Shown here: positions 48,453 to 51,016 of the stretch, piece after piece
Numbering within the stretch: the stretch's first letter is position 1
How the letters are laid out: every line of letters begins with the position of its first letter
NCBI GenBank assembly: GCA_947468085.1
Contig: CANIKY010000007.1
Coordinates: 1 to 51,016, forward strand
Direction: 5' to 3'
DNA from: Paracoccaceae bacterium
GTDB taxonomy: Bacteria; Pseudomonadota; Alphaproteobacteria; Rhodobacterales; Rhodobacteraceae
Length of the DNA stretch: 51,016 nt
Notes under the pieces: model-generated
Told to the model about the DNA's origin: nothing
Databases searched by the model: none
The model's input: the letters and a program-made list of their open reading frames with translations, nothing else
Translations under genes and position numbers: made by a program

Positions 48453-49103
48453 ATGCCGCAGATAACCACACTTCCCAGCCTTGCGCCCTATGTCGAAACC
48501 TTGGCCGCGATGGAAGCCCAAGTGGCTGCGATCGCCGCAGGCAAGGCAAAAGAGGCAATCTGGCTGTTGGAACACTCGCCGCTTTATACAGCAGGCACGT
48601 CCTCTAAGCTGGAAGATTTAACTGACCCAAGCCGCTTTCCCGTTCATGTGGCGGGGCGAGGCGGGCAATATACCTATCATGGGCCGGGCCAGCGGGTGGC
48701 TTATGTCATGCTCGATTTGAACAAACGGGGGCGCGATGTGCATCAGTTCGTCACAACGCTTGAGGCTTGGGTGATCGGAACCTTGGCCGCTTTTAACGTT
48801 AAGGGCGAGCGCCGCACTGGGCGCGTGGGGGTTTGGGTGACGCGCCCGGACAAGCCCAAGAATGCGGATGGCACTGTGCGCGAGGATAAAATTGCGGCCA
48901 TCGGGGTGAAACTACGCCGATGGGTCAGTTTTCACGGCATTTCGATCAATGTCGAACCTGACCTAAGCCATTTTTCCGGCATCGTGCCCTGCGGCATCCG
49001 CGATCATGGCGTCACCTCTTTGGTCGATCTGGGCCTGCCCGTCACCATGGCCGATCTGGACGCCGCCCTTTTGGCCGAATTCCCGCGGCATTTCCCCGAC
49101 TAG
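48453..49103 (+). CDS. lipB: Octanoyltransferase LipB
   Basis: 216 residues. The active-site Lys lies in [18 protein letters not shown] and the Cys in [19 protein letters not shown]; the family signature [19 protein letters not shown] is present. It moves octanoyl groups from acyl carrier protein to lipoyl domains of 2-oxoacid dehydrogenases and the glycine cleavage system. It is divergent from tRNA-Leu and upstream of ctaD on the same strand, with a 229-bp gap to the latter. Confidence 0.96.
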   Translation: MPQITTLPSLAPYVETLAAMEAQVAAIAAGKAKEAIWLLEHSPLYTAGTSSKLEDLTDPSRFPVHVAGRGGQYTYHGPGQRVAYVMLDLNKRGRDVHQFVTTLEAWVIGTLAAFNVKGERRTGRVGVWVTRPDKPKNADGTVREDKIAAIGVKLRRWVSFHGISINVEPDLSHFSGIVPCGIRDHGVTSLVDLGLPVTMADLDAALLAEFPRHFPD

Positions 49104-49332
49104 GTCGATCCGCCGCAAGCAAAAAACGACGCCGTTGGCTGTCGCAATCAGACAGATTGGCCAAGCCGCCAGAAAAAATGCAAAAAAAGTCACGTAGGCC
49201 TTACATTTTATGGGCTAAGATCCAAGTCTGACATTGCTCTGGACACGGGCGCAAACTAAGTAGTCTTGCAATCGGAGCAGAGTCTTTATCGACCGCGCGC
49301 CGAACCTGACACGCAATAGACGGGAGACGCCA

Positions 49333-51009
49333 ATGGCTGACGCAGCCCTGCATGGCCACGACGATGACCATGAGCACAAAGGGTTCTTTACCCGCTGGTT
49401 CATGTCAACGAACCATAAAGACATCGGGATATTGTACCTGTTCACCGGCGGGCTTGTTGGCCTGATCTCGGTCATCTTCACCGTCTATATGCGGATGGAG
49501 CTGATGTATCCAGGCGTGCAGTACCTGTGCACCGAAGGCCTGCGCTTTGTGGCCGATGCCAGCCAGACCTGTACGCCTGACGGCCACCAGTGGAACGTGA
49601 TCATCACGGGGCACGGTGTCTTGATGATGTTCTTTGTTGTGATCCCCGCTCTGTTTGGCGGCTTTGGCAACTACTTTATGCCGCTGCAAATCGGCGCGCC
49701 GGACATGGCGTTTCCGCGCATGAACAACCTGTCTTATTGGATGTTTGTGGCTGGGTCGGCTCTGGGCATCATGTCAGTCTTTGCACCGGGTGGTGAAGGC
49801 GGCACGGGCGCGGGCGTGGGTTGGGTTTTGTACCCGCCGCTGTCATCGAAAGAAGACGGCTACGCGATGGACCTTGCGATTTTCGCTGTCCACCTGTCGG
49901 GTGCTTCGTCTATCTTGGGGGCGATCAATATGATCACCACCTTCTTGAATATGCGCGCGCCGGGCATGACGATGCACAAGGTGCCGCTGTTTGCTTGGTC
50001 GATCTTTGTGACGGCTTGGCTGATCTTGCTGGCTTTGCCGGTTCTGGCCGGTGCCATCACCATGCTGCTGACTGACCGCAATTTTGGGACAACTTTCTTT
50101 GACCCCGCCGGTGGCGGCGACCCGATCTTGTACCAGCATATCCTTTGGTTCTTTGGCCATCCGGAAGTGTATATCATCGTGATCCCGGCCTTTGGCATCA
50201 TCAGCCATGTGATTGCGACCTTCTCCAAAAAGCCGGTGTTTGGCTATCTGCCCATGGTATACGCCATGGTGGCGATCGGGGTGCTGGGCTTTGTCGTCTG
50301 GGCGCACCACATGTACACAGTGGGCATGTCGCTGACCCAGCAAAGCTACTTCATGATGGCCACGATGGTGATCGCGGTGCCCACGGGCGTGAAGGTGTTC
50401 AGCTGGATTGCCACGATGTGGGGCGGCTCGATCGAGTTCAAGACGCCGATGCTTTGGGCCTTTGGCTTTTTGTTCCTATTCACCGTGGGCGGTGTGACGG
50501 GCATCATGCTGGCCCAAGCACCTGTCGACCGGATGTATCACGACACCTATTATGTTGTGGCGCACTTTCACTATGTGATGAGTTTGGGAGCAGTCTTTGG
50601 CATCTTTGCCGGGATCTACTTCTGGTTCGGTAAAATGTCGGGCCGCGAATTTCCGGAATGGGCAGGCAAGCTGCACTTCTGGACGATGTTCATCGGTGCC
50701 AACCTGACCTTCTTCCCGCAACACTTCCTCGGCCGTCAGGGCATGCCGCGCCGCTATATCGACTATCCAGAAGCCTTTGCCTACTGGAACCAGATCTCGT
50801 CCTACGGCGCGTTCCTAAGCTTTGCATCCTTCGTATTCTTCCTTGTGATGATTTTTTACGCGATGTTCTTTGGCAAGAAGATCACCGTCAACAACTACTG
50901 GAACGAATACGCCGACACGCTGGAATGGACCCTGCCCTGCCCGCCGCCCGAACACACGTTCGAGCAACTGCCCAAGCGGGAAGACTGGGACCACGCGCAC
51001 AATCACTAA
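49333..51009 (+). CDS. ctaD: Cytochrome c oxidase subunit I (aa3 type)
   Basis: 558 residues with twelve membrane helices. It starts [20 protein letters not shown], then [18 protein letters not shown]. Redox ligands: first haem a His in [19 protein letters not shown]; CuB His and the cross-linked Tyr with the D-channel Glu in [20 protein letters not shown]; the CuB pair in [11 protein letters not shown]; the K-channel Lys in [16 protein letters not shown]; haem ligands in [13 protein letters not shown]. It is the catalytic subunit of the terminal oxidase. GGGAG precedes the ATG. The gene is complete, ending 7 bp before the window edge; the other subunits are not in the window. Confidence 0.98.
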   Translation: MADAALHGHDDDHEHKGFFTRWFMSTNHKDIGILYLFTGGLVGLISVIFTVYMRMELMYPGVQYLCTEGLRFVADASQTCTPDGHQWNVIITGHGVLMMFFVVIPALFGGFGNYFMPLQIGAPDMAFPRMNNLSYWMFVAGSALGIMSVFAPGGEGGTGAGVGWVLYPPLSSKEDGYAMDLAIFAVHLSGASSILGAINMITTFLNMRAPGMTMHKVPLFAWSIFVTAWLILLALPVLAGAITMLLTDRNFGTTFFDPAGGGDPILYQHILWFFGHPEVYIIVIPAFGIISHVIATFSKKPVFGYLPMVYAMVAIGVLGFVVWAHHMYTVGMSLTQQSYFMMATMVIAVPTGVKVFSWIATMWGGSIEFKTPMLWAFGFLFLFTVGGVTGIMLAQAPVDRMYHDTYYVVAHFHYVMSLGAVFGIFAGIYFWFGKMSGREFPEWAGKLHFWTMFIGANLTFFPQHFLGRQGMPRRYIDYPEAFAYWNQISSYGAFLSFASFVFFLVMIFYAMFFGKKITVNNYWNEYADTLEWTLPCPPPEHTFEQLPKREDWDHAHNH

Positions 51010-51016
51010 GACTGAA

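Noticed and set aside
49233-49262. Promoter of ctaD as TTGCTC-N17-TAAGTA
   Set aside because: The spacing is right but both boxes match poorly, and I could not rank it over other AT-rich spots in the gap.

Overview
This is about 51 kb of chromosome from an alphaproteobacterium, almost certainly a member of the Rhodobacteraceae (Rhodobacter/Roseobacter group). The evidence is the high-GC coding style, a circularly permuted two-piece tmRNA gene, an alpha-type SspB, an RNase E with an acidic insert in its S1 domain, a ctaD-type aa3 oxidase subunit I, and several gene neighbourhoods typical of that family. The window is mostly core chromosome. I see no insertion sequence, prophage, integrase, CRISPR array or replication origin.

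Layout. 1-3.2 kb (minus): NUDIX/TrgB-like gene (cut by the window edge), cfa and phrB. 3.3-6.8 kb: a class V aminotransferase, an orphan polyamine-type binding protein and a methyltransferase. 6.8-9.5 kb: ssrA (tmRNA), chrA, sspB and a PmtA-like methyltransferase, so the ssrA tag and its ClpXP adaptor lie within 2 kb of each other. 9.6-15.1 kb: fumC, three small genes and rne. 15.1-16.2 kb: tusA-like and ccdA. 16.2-19.3 kb (minus): a DctB/DctD-type two-component pair whose regulator lacks the GAFTGA loop. 19.4-21.8 kb: purQ, a CoA-binding protein, rlmB and tRNA-Tyr.

21.9-30.4 kb (minus) is the most interesting region. In transcription order it holds an acylphosphatase-like small protein, a stand-alone Rieske protein, a Rieske-less non-haem iron oxygenase, a GST-like protein, an 8-oxoguanine-deaminase-type amidohydrolase, and a BMP-family ABC transporter (binding protein, double ATPase, two permeases). 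Four of these genes, from Rieske to amidohydrolase, overlap stop-to-start. The combination of a Rieske-less oxygenase, a separate Rieske carrier and a GST-like partner is the architecture I recall for the NdmC/NdmD/NdmE 7-methylxanthine N7-demethylase of caffeine-degrading Pseudomonas. I propose uptake, deamination and N-demethylation of a methylated purine (or a related pterin or oxopurine). That is an inference.

30.6-36.7 kb (plus): a TIM-barrel isomerase, a GpdQ-like phosphodiesterase and ugpBAEC, an import and hydrolysis unit for glycerol-3-phosphate or glycerophosphodiesters with a possible Pho box in front. 36.8-42.3 kb (plus): D,D-carboxypeptidase, tmk, holB, TatD, an MBL-fold hydrolase and an AEC transporter. 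42.3-47.9 kb (minus): a PotABCD-like polyamine ABC transporter with an agmatinase-family enzyme. 48.2-51.0 kb: tRNA-Leu, lipB and ctaD.

All calls come from reading motifs and context; no database search was run.
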